A DNA stretch of 64,000 nucleotides. Source: Aristolochia californica. Its lineage: Eukaryota > Streptophyta > Magnoliopsida > Piperales > Aristolochiaceae. Location: contig JARWKL010000006.1 in assembly GCA_029961685.1 (NCBI GenBank), positions 11,538,748 to 11,602,747 of the forward strand. Direction: 5' to 3'. Below, piece by piece: positions 52,400 through 64,000 of this stretch (position 1 is its first letter; every line of letters begins with the position of its first letter). Position numbers and translations under genes: made by a program. The notes below the pieces were generated by a model. That model worked only from the letters and a program-made list of their open reading frames with translations, searched no databases and was not told the DNA's origin.

Positions 52400-55300
52400 A
52401 GTCCCAATCCATAAGTCCTTTCTTAAAAAAATGTAGCTCGTTACGCATGATAAATAATTTTACAATCATATACGTTTTTCAGGTTAGCTTTTTGTTTCTT
52501 GGCAAAATAATAGCTTGTTTGACTCAGGTAAATATCCCACCGAACGTTCACCTGAGAATTTAATGAGTGTTTGTTATTCTCTTGTAAAGGTTTGGAGCCA
52601 TAAGTCATTTGTATCTTTAACATGTTTCGAGCATGCACATCCATTTTTAAAACATGTGTAGAAATCTCCTAATACTAATATTCCAAGCTATTAGGGTTGA
52701 ACTAGTGGAATTTCCCAAACTTGGATAACAAAACTTTTCTGTTCATTTGTGGTGTGTGAATAAATTTTCTTTACTTACAGTTGTTATTGTTTTAAACTTT
52801 TAAACACATAAACTCAAAAATTTTCATTTTGTTGTGATCTATTTACGTTTTCAGCTCTTTTCTAGTTTACGAGATGAAGGGGAAGTGGAAACTCAAGTTT
52901 TGATTTAAGAAAAGAGTATACATCTAAAATGGAAATGCACTATACACAAATGTAGAGGGAGATAATTCAAAAAAAGTGTTTATAATTTTTAGGGATTGTA
53001 AACTAATATTTGTTTTTATATATTAGGTTTTGCAATCGTCGGGAAAAGGGGGTGGTGGGGGATTTTTAATCTTTGTGTTGACTCCCAATCCATAAGTCAT
53101 TTCTTACAAAAACCCAGACCATTATGCATGATAAATCAATTTACAATCATCTATGAATGTTAGGTCACTTTTTTTAAGTGGTGAAAATAAATAGCTTGTT
53201 TGACTCAAGTAAGTATCCCACCACACGTTCACTTGAGAATTGAATGAGCATTTGTTATTTTGTTTAAAAGGTTTAGATTCTTAGGTCATTTGCATCTTTC
53301 TCATGTTTCAAGCATACATATCGATTTTAAAAACATGTGTAGAAATCTCTTTCTTATAAAAATCCAAGCAATTAGAGTTGAACTAGTGGAATTTCCCAAA
53401 CTTGGATAACAAAACTTTTGCGTTCATTTGTGGTGTGTGAATAAATTTTGTTTACTTATATTTATTATTGTTTTAAACATTTTCCATACATAAACTCTAA
53501 AATTTTCATTTTGTTGTGATCTATTTGCGTTTTCATCTCTTTTCTTGTTTACGAGATGAAAGGGCAGAAGAAACTCAAGTTTTGATTTACGAAAAAAAGT
53601 TTTAATCAAAAATTTAAATGCACTATGCACAAATGTAGATTGAGATAATTCCAAAAAGTGTCTATAATTTTTAGGGATTGCAAAATTTTTTTAATTTTTA
53701 TATATTAGGTTTGGAAATCGTCTAGTAAATGGGAAGGCGGGGGTTTTTTAAATAAAGTTTGGACACCTTTTCCATAAGTCATTTCCTACAAAAATATAGC
53801 CCGTTACACATGATAAATCGCTTTATATTCATCTAAGATTGTTAGGTAAGCGTTCTGTTAGTGGGAAAAATAATGGCTTATTCGACTCGAGTAAATATCC
53901 CACCGCACGTTCACATGAGAATTTAATGAGAGTTTGTTATTCTCTTTAAAAGGTTTGGATCCATAGGTCATCTGCATCTTTAACAAGTTTCAAGCAAATC
54001 TCTTTTTTAAAACATGTGTAGAAATCTCTTTCTTATAAAATTCCAAGCTATTACGGTGAAACTAGTGGAATTTCCTGAACTTGGATAACAAAACTTTTGT
54101 GTTCATTTCTGATGTGTGAATAAATTTGTCTTCTTACTTTTTTTAATGTTTTAAACTTTTTTTATACATAAACTCTACAATTTTCAATTTCTTGTAATCT
54201 ATTTGTGTTTTCGTCTGTTTTCTTGTTTACGAGATGAAGGGGGAGTGAAAACTCAAGTTCTGATCTAATAAAAAAGTATACATCTAAAATGGAAATTCAC
54301 AATGCACAAAAGTAGAGGGAGATAATTCCAAAAAGTGTCTATAATTTTTAGGGGTTGTAAACTTTTTTTACTTTTTATATATTAGGTTTTTCAATCGTCG
54401 GGAAAAGGGGGAGGTAGGGCATTTGTAAACTGAGTGTTGACTCCCAATCCATAAGTCATTTACAATAAAATAATAGCCCTTTACACATGATAAATCGCTT
54501 TAGAATCATCTATGATTGTTTGGTCAACATTTTGTAAATGCGCAAAATAATGGCTTGTTTGACTTGGGCAAATATCCCACCGCATGTTCACTCGAGAATT
54601 TAATGAGCGTTTATTATTCTCTTTAAAAAGTGTAGATCCATAGCTCATTTGCATCTTTAACATGTTTCAAGCATGCATATCCTTTTTTAAAACATGTGTA
54701 GAAATCTCTTTCTTATAAAATTCCAAGCTATCGGGGTGCAACTAGTGGAATTTCCCAAACTAAGATAACAAAACTTTTGTGTTCATCTGTGGTATCTTTA
54801 CTTACATTAGTTATTGTTTGAAAAACATTTCACACATAAACTCTACAATTTCGATTTTGTTGTGATCTATTTTCGTTTTCATCTCTTTTCTTGTTAACGA
54901 GATGAAGGGGGAGTGGAAACTCAAGTTTTGATTTAACAAAACAATATACATGTAAATTGGAAATTCACAATACACAAATGTAGAGGGAGATAATTCCAAA
55001 AAGTGTCAGTAATTTTTAGGGATTGTAAACTCTTTTCAGTTTTTATATATTTGGTTTTGCAATTGTCGAGAAAAGAGGGAGGCAGGGGATTTTAAACTGT
55101 GTGTTGACTCTCAATTGATAAGTCATTTCTTAAAATAATATAGTCCGTTATGCATGATAAATTACTTTACAATCATCAATGATTGTTAGGTCAGCTTTCT
55201 GTATTTGGGCATAAAAATGGCTTGTTCCACGCAGGTAAATATCTCACCGCACTTTCACTTTAGAATTTAAAGAGCGTTTGTTATTCTCTTTAAAGGTTCG

Positions 55301-58300
55301 GATCCATATGTGATTTGCATCTTTAACATGTTTCAGGCATGTATATCCATTTTTAAAACTTGTGTAGAAATCTCTTTCTTATAAAACTAGTGGGATTTCT
55401 CAAACTTGGATAACAAAACTTTTGTGTTCATTTGTGGTGTGTGAATAAATTTTCTTTACTTAGATTTGTTATTTCTTTAAACTTTTAAAATACATAAACT
55501 CTAAAAATTTCATTTTATTGTGATCTATTTGCGTTTCAAGTTCTTTTCATGTTTACGAGATGAAGGGGAAGAGGAAACTCAAGTTTCAATTTAAAAAAAA
55601 TTTATAGATCTAAAATCAAAATGCACAATGCACAAATATAGAGGGTGATAATTCAAAAAAAATGTTTGTAACTTTTAGGGATTGTAAATTTTTTTTAGTT
55701 TTTATATATTAGGTTTTGCAATTGTCAGGAAAAGGGGGATTTTTCACCACTGTGTTGACTCCCAATCCAAAAGTCATTGCTTACTAAAACATAGCGTGTT
55801 ACACATCAAAAATCTCTTTACAATCATCTATGAGTGTTAGGTCAGCTTTTTTGTAAGTGGGCTAAATAATGGCTTGTTTGACTCGGGTAAATATCCCACC
55901 AGACGTTCACTCGAGAATTTAATTAGCGTTTGTTATTCTATTTAAAAGGTTTGGATTCATAGATTATTTGCATCTTTATCATGTTTCAAGCATGCATATC
56001 CATTTTAAAAACATGTGTAGAAATCTCTTTATCATAAAATTCCAAGCTATTAGGGTTGAACTAGTGGAATTTCCCAAACTTGGATAAGAAAACTTTTGTG
56101 TTCATGTGTGGTTGTGAATATTTTTTTTTTTTTACTTACATTTGTAATTTTTTTAAAACATTTTCCATACATAAACTCTAAAATTATCATTTTGTTGTTA
56201 TCTATTTGCGTTTTCATCTATTTTCTAGTTTACGAGATCAAAGGGAAGTTGAAACTCAAGTTTTCATTTAAGAAAAAAGTATACATCTTAAATGGAAATG
56301 CACAATGCACAAATGTAGAGGGAGATAATTCCAAATATGTGTCTATAATTTTTAGGATTGTAAACTAATTTTCGTTTTTATATATTAGGTTTTGCCATCG
56401 TCGGGAAAAGGGGGTGGTGGGGGATTTTTAAACTAAGTGTTGACACCCAATCCATAAGTCATTTCTTACAAAAACCTAGACCGTTACGCAGGATAAATTG
56501 CTTTATAGTCATCTCTGAATGTTAGGTTAGATTTTTGTAAGTGGGCGAAATAATGCCTTTTTGACTCGTGTAACTTTTCGACCGCACGTTAACTTGAGAA
56601 TTTAATGAACGTTTGTTATTCTGTTTAAAAGGTTTGGATCCATAGGTCATTTGCAACTTTCTCAAGTTTCAAGCATGCATATTGATTTTAAAAATATATG
56701 TAGAAATCTCTTTTTTATAAAATTCCAAGCTATTAGCATTGAACTAGTGGAATTTCCCAAACCTTGATACCAAAAATTTTGTGTTCAATTGTGGAGTGTG
56801 AATAAATTTTGTTTACTTACATTTGTTACTCTTTTAAACATTTTCCATACAAAAACTCTAAAATTTTCATTTTTTTGTGATCTATTTGCGTTTTCATCTC
56901 TTTTCTTGTTTAAGAGATGAAGGGGAAGAGGAAACTCAAGTTTTGATTTAAGAAAAAGTATTAATCTAAAATTGAAATGCACAATGCACAAATGTAGATT
57001 GAGATAATTCCAAAAAGTGTCTATAATTTTTAAAAATTTCAAACTCTTTTTAGTTTTTGTGTATTAAGTTTGGCAATTGTCAGGTAAAGGGGGAGGCGGG
57101 GCATTTTTAAACTAAGTGTTGACACCAATTCCATAAGTCATTTCCTACAAAAATTATAGCCCGTTACGCATGATAAATCCCTTTGCATTCATCTATGATT
57201 GTTAAGCTTTCTGTAAGTGAGCAAAATAATGGCTTGTTCGACTCGAGTAAATATCCCACCGCACCTTCACTTGAGAATTTAATGAGAGTTTTTTTTTCTC
57301 TTTAAAAGGTTTGGATCCATAGGTCATTTGCATCTTTAACATGTTTGAAGCACGCATATGCTTTTTTAAAACATGTATAGAAATCACTTTCTTATCAAAT
57401 TCCAAGCTATTAGAGTTAAACTAGTCGAATTTCCCTAACTTGGATAACAAAAATTTTGTGTTCATTTGTGGTGTGTATAAAAATTATCTTTAGTTACATT
57501 TGTTATTGTTTTAAACTTTTTTGATACATAAACTCGACAATTTTCATTATGTTATGATCTATTTGCATTTTCATCTCTTTTCTTGTTTACGAGATGAAGG
57601 GGGAGTGGAAACTCAAGTTTTGATTTAAGAAAAAAGTACACATCTAAATTGGAAATGTACAATGCACAAATGTAGAGGGAGATAATTCCAAAAATTGTCT
57701 ATAATTTTTAGGCATTGTAAAATATTTTTACTTTTTATATATTTGGTTTTGTAATTGTTGAGAAAAGAGGGAGGCTGGGGATTTTTAAACTTGACTCCCA
57801 ATCCATAAGTCATTTCTTAAAAAAATATAGTCCGTTATGCATGACAAATTGCTTTACAATCATCTATGATTGTTAGGCCTGCTTTCTTTAAGTGGGCAAA
57901 ATAATGGCTTGTTTTACTCAGGTAAATATCTCACCGCACGTTCAGTTTAGAATTTAATGAGCGTTTTTTATTCTCTTTAAAGTTTTTCGATCCATAGGTC
58001 ATTTGCATCTTTAACATGTTTCAGGCATGTATATCAATTTTAAAAACTTGTGTAGAAGTCTCTTTCTTATAAATTTCCAAGCTATTAGGGTTAAACTAGA
58101 TGAATTTGCCAAACTTGGATAAAAAAACTTTTTTGTTCAATTGTTGTGTGTGAATTAAATTTATTTACTTAGATTTGTTATTTTTTAAAACTTTTTAAAT
58201 ACATAAACTCTAAAATTTTCATTTTATTGTGATCTATTTGCGTTTTCAGCTCCTTTCATGTTTACGAGATGAAAGGGAAAAGGAAACTCAAGTTTTGATT

Positions 58301-60540
58301 TAAGAAAAAAGTATAGATCTAAAATGAAAATGCACAATGCACAAATGAAGAGGGAGATAATTCAAAAAAAGTGTTTGTAATTTTTTGGGATTGTAAGCTC
58401 TTTTTAGTTTTTATATATGAGGTTTTGCAATTGTCGGGAAAAGAGGGAGGTGGGAGATTTTTAAACAGTGTGTTGACTCCGAATCCAAAAGTCATTGCTT
58501 ATAAAAACATAGCATGTTACGCATCATCAATCGCTTCATAATCATCTATGAATGTTAGGTTAGCTTTTTGTAATTAGGCAAAATAATGGCTTGTTTGACT
58601 CGGGTAAATATCCCACTGCACGTTCACTCGAGAATTTAATGAGCCTTTGTTACTCCCTTTAAAAGGTTTGGATTCATAGGTGATTTTCATCTTTAGCATG
58701 TTTCAAGCAAGCATATCCATTTTAAAAACATGTGTAGAAATCGTTTTGTCAAAAAATTCCAAGCAATTAGGTTTGACTTTGTGGAATTTTCCAAACTTGG
58801 ATAACAAAACTTTTGTGTTCATTTGTGGGTGTGAATAAATTTTATTTACTTAAATTTGTTATATTTTTTAACATTTTCCATACATAAACTCTAAAATTTT
58901 CATTTTGGTGTGATCTATTTGCGTTTTCATCTCTTTTCTTGTTTACAAGTTTAAGGAGAAATGGAAACTCAAGTTCTGTTTAAAGAAAAAAAGTATACAT
59001 CTAACATTGAAATGTACAATGCACAAATGTAGATTGAGATAATTCAAAAAAAGTGTCTGTAATTTTTAGGGTTTGAAACACTTTTTAGTTTTTATATGTT
59101 AAGTTTTGCAATCGTCGGGAAAAGGGGGAGGTGGGGGATTTTTAAACTGAGTGTAGACTCCCAATCAATAAGTCATTTCTTACAAAAATATTGACCGTTA
59201 GTCATGATAAATCGCTTTACTATCAACTATGATGGTTAGGTCAGCTTTTTGTAAGTGGGCAAAATAATGATTGTTCGACTCAAGGGAATATCCCCCCGCA
59301 CGTTCATTTGAGAATTTAATGAGCGTTTTTTATTCTCTTTAAAAGGTTTGGATCAATAGGTCATTTGCATCTTTAACATGTCTCAAGCATGCATATCCAT
59401 TTTTAAGACATGTGTAGAAATCTCTTTCTTATAAAATTCAAAGCTCTTAGGGTTGAACTAGTGGAATTTCACCAACTTGGATAACAAAAGTTTTGTGTTC
59501 ATTTGTGGTGTGTGAATAAATTTTTTTCACTTACAATTTTTATTCTTTTAAAATTTTTCCATACATAAACTCTAAATTTTTCATATTGTGGTGATCTATT
59601 TGTGTTTTTATCTCTTTTCTTGTTTACGAGATAAAGGTGAGTGGAAACTCAAGTTATGATTTAAGAAAAAAGTATACATCTAAAATGGAAATGCACAATG
59701 CACAAATTTTGAGGGAGATAATTCCAAAAAGTGTGTATAATTTTTAGGGATTGTAAACTCTTTTTGGTTTTTATATATTAGGTTTCGCAATCGTCGAGAC
59801 AAGGGGGTGGCGGGGGATTTTTAAACTGAGTGTTGACTCCAAATCCACAACTCATTTCTTACAAAAATATAGCCCATTATGCGTAATAAACCTCATTACA
59901 ATCATCTAAGATTGTTAGGTCAGCTTTTAGTAAATGGGCAAAATAATGGCTTGTTCAACTCAGGTAAATATCCTACTGCTCGTTCACTTGAGAATTTAAT
60001 GAGCATTTTTTATTCTCTTTAAAAGGTTTGGATCCATATGTCATTTGCATCTTTAACATGTTTCAAACATGCATATCCATTTTTAAAACAAGTGTAGAAA
60101 TCTCTTTCTAATAAAATTCCAAGCTATTAGGGTTGAACTAGTGGAATTTCCCAAACTTGGATAACAAAACTTTTCGGTTCCTTTGTGGTGTGTGAATAAA
60201 TTTTCTTTACTTATATTTATTTATTTTTTAGACTTTTTCCATACATAAATCTAAAATTTTCATTTTGTTGTGATTTATTTGTGTTTTCATCTCTTTTCTT
60301 GTTTATGAGATGAAGGGGGAGTGGAAACACAAGTTTTGATATATGAAAAAGGTATACATCCAAAATAGAAATGCACAATGTAAAAATGTAGAGGGAGATA
60401 TTTCCAAAAAGTATCTGTAATTTTAGGGATTGTGAACTGTTTTTAGTTTTTATTTATTAGGTTTTGCAATTGTCTGGAAAAGGGGGAGGCGGGGGATTTT
60501 TAAACTGGGTGTTGACTCCCAATCCATAAGTCATTTCTTA
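52400..60540 (-). repeat. 12-monomer higher-order block with a repeated T-U-V-R-W core
   Basis: Anchors are 52623 (S), 53304 (T), 53986 (U), 54663 (V), 55329 (R), 55982 (W), 56665 (T), 57342 (U/V), 58017 (R), 58699 (W), 59379 and 60059. S has CTTGTAAAGG and ATCATATACGTTTTTCAGG. T has AAAACCCAGACC or close and CTTTCTCATG. U has AAATCTCTTTTTTAAAAC. V has TTTAGAATCATC and GTTTGGTCAAC. R has TAGTCCGTTA, AATATCTCACCGCAC and CAGGCATGTATATC. W has GGTTTGGATTCATAG. The core recurs after 3361 bp (T) and 3356 bp (U). S recurs at 60737, 8114 bp away. Confidence 0.75.
56666..57342 (-). repeat. Hybrid U/V monomer
   Basis: The part at 57220-57295 is U-like (GTTCGACTCGAGTAAATATC, AATGAGAGTTTT). The part near 57360 lacks the U string AAATCTCTTTTTT and has ATGCTTTTTTAAAACATG, as in V at 54663. 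The copy therefore fuses U and V, shortening the T-U-V-R-W core to four monomers (56665, 57342, 58017, 58699). Confidence 0.6.
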
Positions 60541-60737
60541 CAAAAATGGAGCTCGTTACACATGATAAATAGTTTTACAATCATATACATTTTTTAGGTC
60601 AATTTTTTTATGTTGGCAAACTAATAGCTTGTTTGACTTGGGTAAATATCCCACCGGAAGTTCACTTGAAAATTTAACGAGCGTTTGTTATGCTCTTGTA
60701 AAGTTTTGGTTCCATAGGTCATTTGTATCTTTAACAT

Positions 60738-61415
60738 GTTTCAAGCATGCATATCCATTTTTAAAACATGTGTAGAAATCTCCTTATAATAAAATTTCAA
60801 GCTATAAGGATTGAACAAGTAGAATTTCCTAAACTTGGATAAGAAAACTTTTGTGTTCATTTGTGGTGTGTGAGTAAATTTTCTTTACTTACATTTGTTA
60901 TTGTTTTAAACTTTTTAAACACATAAACTCTAAATTTTCATTTTGTTGTAATCTATTTGCGTTTTCAGCTCCTTTCTAGTTTACGAGATGAAGAGGAACT
61001 GGAAACTCAAGTTTTGGTTTTAAAAAAATTATACATCTAAACTGGAAATGCACAATGCACAAATGTAGAGCGAGATAATTCCAAAAAAGTGTCTATAATT
61101 TTTAGGAATTGTAAACTAATTTTTGTTTTCATATATTAGGTTTTGCAATCGTTGGGAATAGGGGGTGGTGGGGGATTTTTAAACATAGTGTTGACTCCCA
61201 ATCCATAAGTCATTTCTTACCAAAACCCAGACCATTACGCATGATAAATCGCTTTCAATCCTCTATGAATGTTAGGTCAGCTTTCTGTAAGTGGAAAAAT
61301 AATGGCTTGTTCGACTCGAGTAAATATCCCACCGTATGTTCACTTGAGAATTTATTGAGAGTTTTTTATTCTCTTTAAAAGGTTTGGATCCATACGTCAT
61401 TTGCTTCTGTAACAA
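60738..61415 (-). repeat. Hybrid T/U monomer
   Basis: The stretch 61100-61275 is T-like (AAACTAATTTTTG, GGGGGTGGTGGGGG, AAAACCCAGACCATTACGC, CTATGAATGTTAGGTC). From about 61280 it is U-like (TAAGTGGAAAAATAATGGC, GTTCGACTCGAGTAAATATC, AAATCTCTTTTTTAAAAC). The changeover near 61275 removes one monomer length relative to the 52.6-54.0 kb region, as unequal crossing over would. Confidence 0.7.
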
Positions 61416-63949
61416 GTTTCAACCAAATCTCTTTTTTAAAACATGTGTAAAAATCTCTATCTTATAAAATTCCAAGATATTATGGTTAAACTAGTGGAAT
61501 TTCCTAAACTTGGATAACAAAACTTTTGTGTTTATTTTTGATCTGTTAATAAATTTTCTTACTTACATTTTTTATTTTTTTAAAGGTTTTTTATACATAA
61601 ACTCTACAATTTTCATTTTCTTGTGATCTATTTGCGTTTTCTTCTGTTTTCTTTTTTACGTGATGAAGGGGGAGTGAAAACTCAAATTTTGATTTAATAA
61701 ATAAGAATACGTCTAAAATGGAAATGCACAATCCACAAAAGTAGAGGGAGATAATTCCAAAAAGTGTCTCTAATTTTTAGGGATTTTAAACTCTTTTTAC
61801 TTTTTATATATTAGGTTTTGCAATAGTCGGGAAAAGGGGGAGGTAGGGGATTTTTAAACAGAGTGTTGACTCCCAAACCATAAGTCATTTCTTACAAAAA
61901 AAGAATAGCCTGTTACACTTGATAAATCGCTTTAGAATCATCTATGATTGTTTGGTCAACTTTTTGTAAGTGGGAAAAATAATGGCTTGTTTGACTCGGG
62001 TAAATATCCCACCGCACATTCACTTGAGAATTTAATGAGCGTTTGTTATTCTCTTTAAAAGGTTTGGATCCATAGGTAATTTGCATCTTAAACATGTTTC
62101 AAGCATGCATATCCATTTTTAAAACATGTGTAGATATCTCTTTTTTACAAAATTCCAAGCTATTAGGGTGCAACTAGTGGAATTTCCCAAACTCTGATAA
62201 CAAGACATTTGTGTTCATTTGTGTTGTGTGGATAAATTATCTTTACTTGCAATTTTTATTGTTTTAAAAATTTTTTATACATAAACTCTACAATTTCCAT
62301 TCTGTTGTGATCTATTTGCGTTTTCTTCTCTTTTCTTGTTTACGAGATGAAGGGGGAGTGGAAACTCAAGTTTTGATTTAAGAAAAAAGTATATATCTAA
62401 ATTGGAAATGCACAATGCACAAATGTAGAGGAAGATAATTCCAAAAGTGTCAGTAATTTTTAGGGATTGTAAACTCTTTTTACATTTTATATATTTGGTT
62501 TTGTAATTGTCGAGAACAGAGAGAGGCGGGAGGTTTTTAAATTATGTGTTGACTCCAAATCCATAAGTCATTTCTTAAAAAAATATAGTCCGTTACACAT
62601 GATAAATTGCTTTAAAATCATCTATGATTTTAATTTCAGCTTTCTGTATGTGGGGAAAATAATGGCTTGTTTGACTTAGGTAAATATCTCACCACACGTT
62701 CATTTTAGAATTTAATGAGCGTATGTTATTGTCTTTAAAAGGTTTGGATCCATAGGTCATTTGCATCTTTAACATGTTTTAGGCATGTATATCCATTTTT
62801 AAAACTGGTGTAGAAATCTCTTTCTTATTAAATCCCCAGCTATTAGGGTTAAGCTAGTGGAATTTCTCAAACTTGGATAACAAAAATTTTGTGCTCATAT
62901 GTCGTGTGTGAATAAATTTTTTTTACTTAGATTTGTTATTTTTTAAAACTTTTTAATTACATACACTCTAAAATTTTCATTTTATTGTGATCTATTTGCA
63001 TTTTCAGCTCTTTTCGTGTTTACCAGATGAAGGGGAAGTGGAAACTCAAGTTTCTATTTAAGAAAAAGGTATAGATCTAAAATGAAAATGCACAATGCAC
63101 AAATGTAGAGAGAGATAATTCAAAAAAAGTTTTTGTAATTTTTATGGATTGTAAACTCTTTTTAATTTTTATATATTAGGTTTGCAATTGTCGAGAAAAA
63201 GGGGGAGGTGGGGAATTTTTAAACAATGTGTTGACTCTCAATCCAAAAGTCATTGCTTTCAAAAACATAGCGCGTTACGCATCATAAATCGCTTTACAAT
63301 CATCTATGAATGTACGTCAACTTTTTGTAAGTGGGCAAAATAATGGCTTGTTTGACTCGGGTAAATATCTCACCGCACATTCACTCGAGAATTTAATGAG
63401 CGTTTGTTATTCTCTTTAAAAGGTTTGGATTCATAGGTCATTTGCATCTTTATGATGTTTCAAGCATGCATATCTATTTTAAAAACATGTGTAGAAATCA
63501 CTTTCTCATAAAATTCCAAGCTATTAGGGATGAACTAGTGGAATTTCCCAAACTTGGATAACAAAAATTTTGTGTTCATTTGTCGATGTGAATAAATTTT
63601 ATTTACTTACATTTGTTATATTTTTAAATATTTTCCATACATAAACTCTAAAATTTTCTTTTTGTTTTTATCTATTTGCGTTTTCATCTCTTTTCTAGTT
63701 TACAAGATGAAGGGGAAGTGGAAACTCAAGATTTGATTTAAGAAAAAAGTATACATCTAAAACGGAAATGCACAACGCACAAATGTAGAAGGAGATAATT
63801 CCAAATAAGTGTCTATAATTTTTATGGATTGAAAACTAATTGTATTTTTTATATATTAGGTTTTGCAATTGTTGGGAAATGGGGGTGGTGGGGGATTTTT
63901 AAACTAAGTGTTGACTCCGAATCAATAAGTTATTTCTTACAAAAACCCA

Positions 63950-63960
63950 GACCAACATTT
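63950..63960 (-). repeat. Deletion junction in the last monomer
   Basis: AAAACCCAGACCA runs straight into ACATTTGCATCTTTCTC. About 175 bp is missing, including the 18-bp dyad and GGATCC. The step 63466-63973 is 507 bp. Confidence 0.75.
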
Positions 63961-64000
63961 GCATCTTTCTCATGTTTCAAGAATGCATATCGATTTTAAA

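Larger units (their letters stand above)
37969..52400 (-). repeat. Right-arm middle region, mixed higher-order order
   Basis: Anchors lie at 38646, 39329, 39981, 40654, 41289, 41970, 42650, 43331, 44017, 44697, 45373, 46050, 46730, 47412, 48566, 49246, 49928, 50610, 51292 and 51951. Recurrent pairs of U type (AAATCTCTTTTTTAAAAC or AAATCACTTTTTT, TCGACTCGA or close) and V type (AAATAGCC, TTTAGATTCATC or close, GATTGTTTGG) occur at 40654/41289, 44697/45373 and 46050/46730. Offsets of 4688 and 4716 bp (39329 to 44017, 39981 to 44697) suggest remnants of a 7-monomer period, but the order is scrambled. The copy at 41289 lost about 40 bp at 41229 (CTTGTTTGATGAGCG). Confidence 0.65.
30349..64000 (-). 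repeat. Right arm of the same satellite, inverted orientation
   Basis: The same monomer family appears as its reverse complement, with the anchor reading CATTTGCATCTTTAACATG. Anchors (T of CAT) lie at 31005, 31682, 32364, 33019, 33692, 34346, 34886, 35545, 36106, 36779, 37968, 38646, 39329, 39981 and on to 63973. Intact spacing is 671-691 bp, most often 675-683. The landmarks occur in exactly reversed order: ACTAGT, then the TCTTGTTTACGAGATG hairpin, TGCACAATGCA, TATATATTAG, the G-rich tract, the ACAATCATCTATGATTGT dyad and GGATCC. The array continues off the right edge. Confidence 0.98.
60541..64000 (-). repeat. Next copy of the right-arm higher-order unit, contracted
   Basis: Anchors are 60737 (S), 61415 (T/U hybrid), 62095 (V), 62775 (R), 63466 (W) and 63973 (T, truncated). 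S is 8114 bp from its partner, but V and R are 7432 and 7446 bp from theirs. One monomer has therefore been lost between S and V, exactly where the hybrid sits. Confidence 0.75.

Noticed and set aside
1..64000. CRISPR-like or prokaryotic repeat array
   Set aside because: Units of about 680 bp with no short repeat/unique spacer alternation, no genes and no ribosome-binding or operon structure.
1..64000. tRNA, rRNA or other structured RNA genes
   Set aside because: No cloverleaf, tRNA B-box sets or rRNA signatures were seen. The hairpins present belong to the satellite unit.

Overview
This window is a single uninterrupted satellite-DNA array from a eukaryotic nuclear genome. I find no protein-coding gene, RNA gene, transposon or unique sequence anywhere in it. 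The DNA is strongly A+T rich, and one unit of about 680 bp recurs from edge to edge (about 93 copies carrying the anchor box plus three truncated ones). It runs off both ends. Long divergent monomers, higher-order repeats and the absence of genes fit centromeric, pericentromeric, subtelomeric or other heterochromatin. I do not recognise the satellite family. A plant is a reasonable guess, but the sequence does not prove it.

Layout. Bases 1-30348 hold head-to-tail monomers in one orientation, and 30349-64000 hold the same family inverted. The switch sits at about 30343-30350, with a short AAATC overlap and a shift of phase. The two sides belong to different subfamilies, so this is not a fresh palindromic duplication.

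Left arm. 1-2935 is an irregular stretch. 2936-12368 carries a roughly 4.69-4.73 kb (7-monomer) higher-order repeat plus a dimer variant. 12369-30348 carries a cleaner 6-monomer higher-order repeat (types H-G-I-J-K-L, period 4055-4061 bp) altered by local duplications, deletions and hybrid monomers. Right arm. 30349-37968 is degenerate and rich in truncated copies. 37969-52400 is a mixed region. 52400-64000 has a higher-order structure built from a 5-monomer core (T-U-V-R-W) inside a roughly 8.11 kb, 12-monomer period.

Inside a monomer (left-arm sense, from the conserved BamHI site GGATCC): an 18-bp dyad ACAATCATAGATGATTGT at about +120; a C-rich strand-asymmetric tract, G-rich on the other strand, at about +220; a TATATAAA box at about +260; TGCATTGTGCA at about +335; a nested hairpin around TCTCGTAAACGAGA at about +405; and a SpeI site ACTAGT at about +575. 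Nothing here works as a gene set. The plausible biology is repeat structure: polarity switching, unequal crossing over, instability at the G-rich tract, and possible transcription or secondary structure. Short open frames recur once or twice per monomer but look like by-products of repetition.
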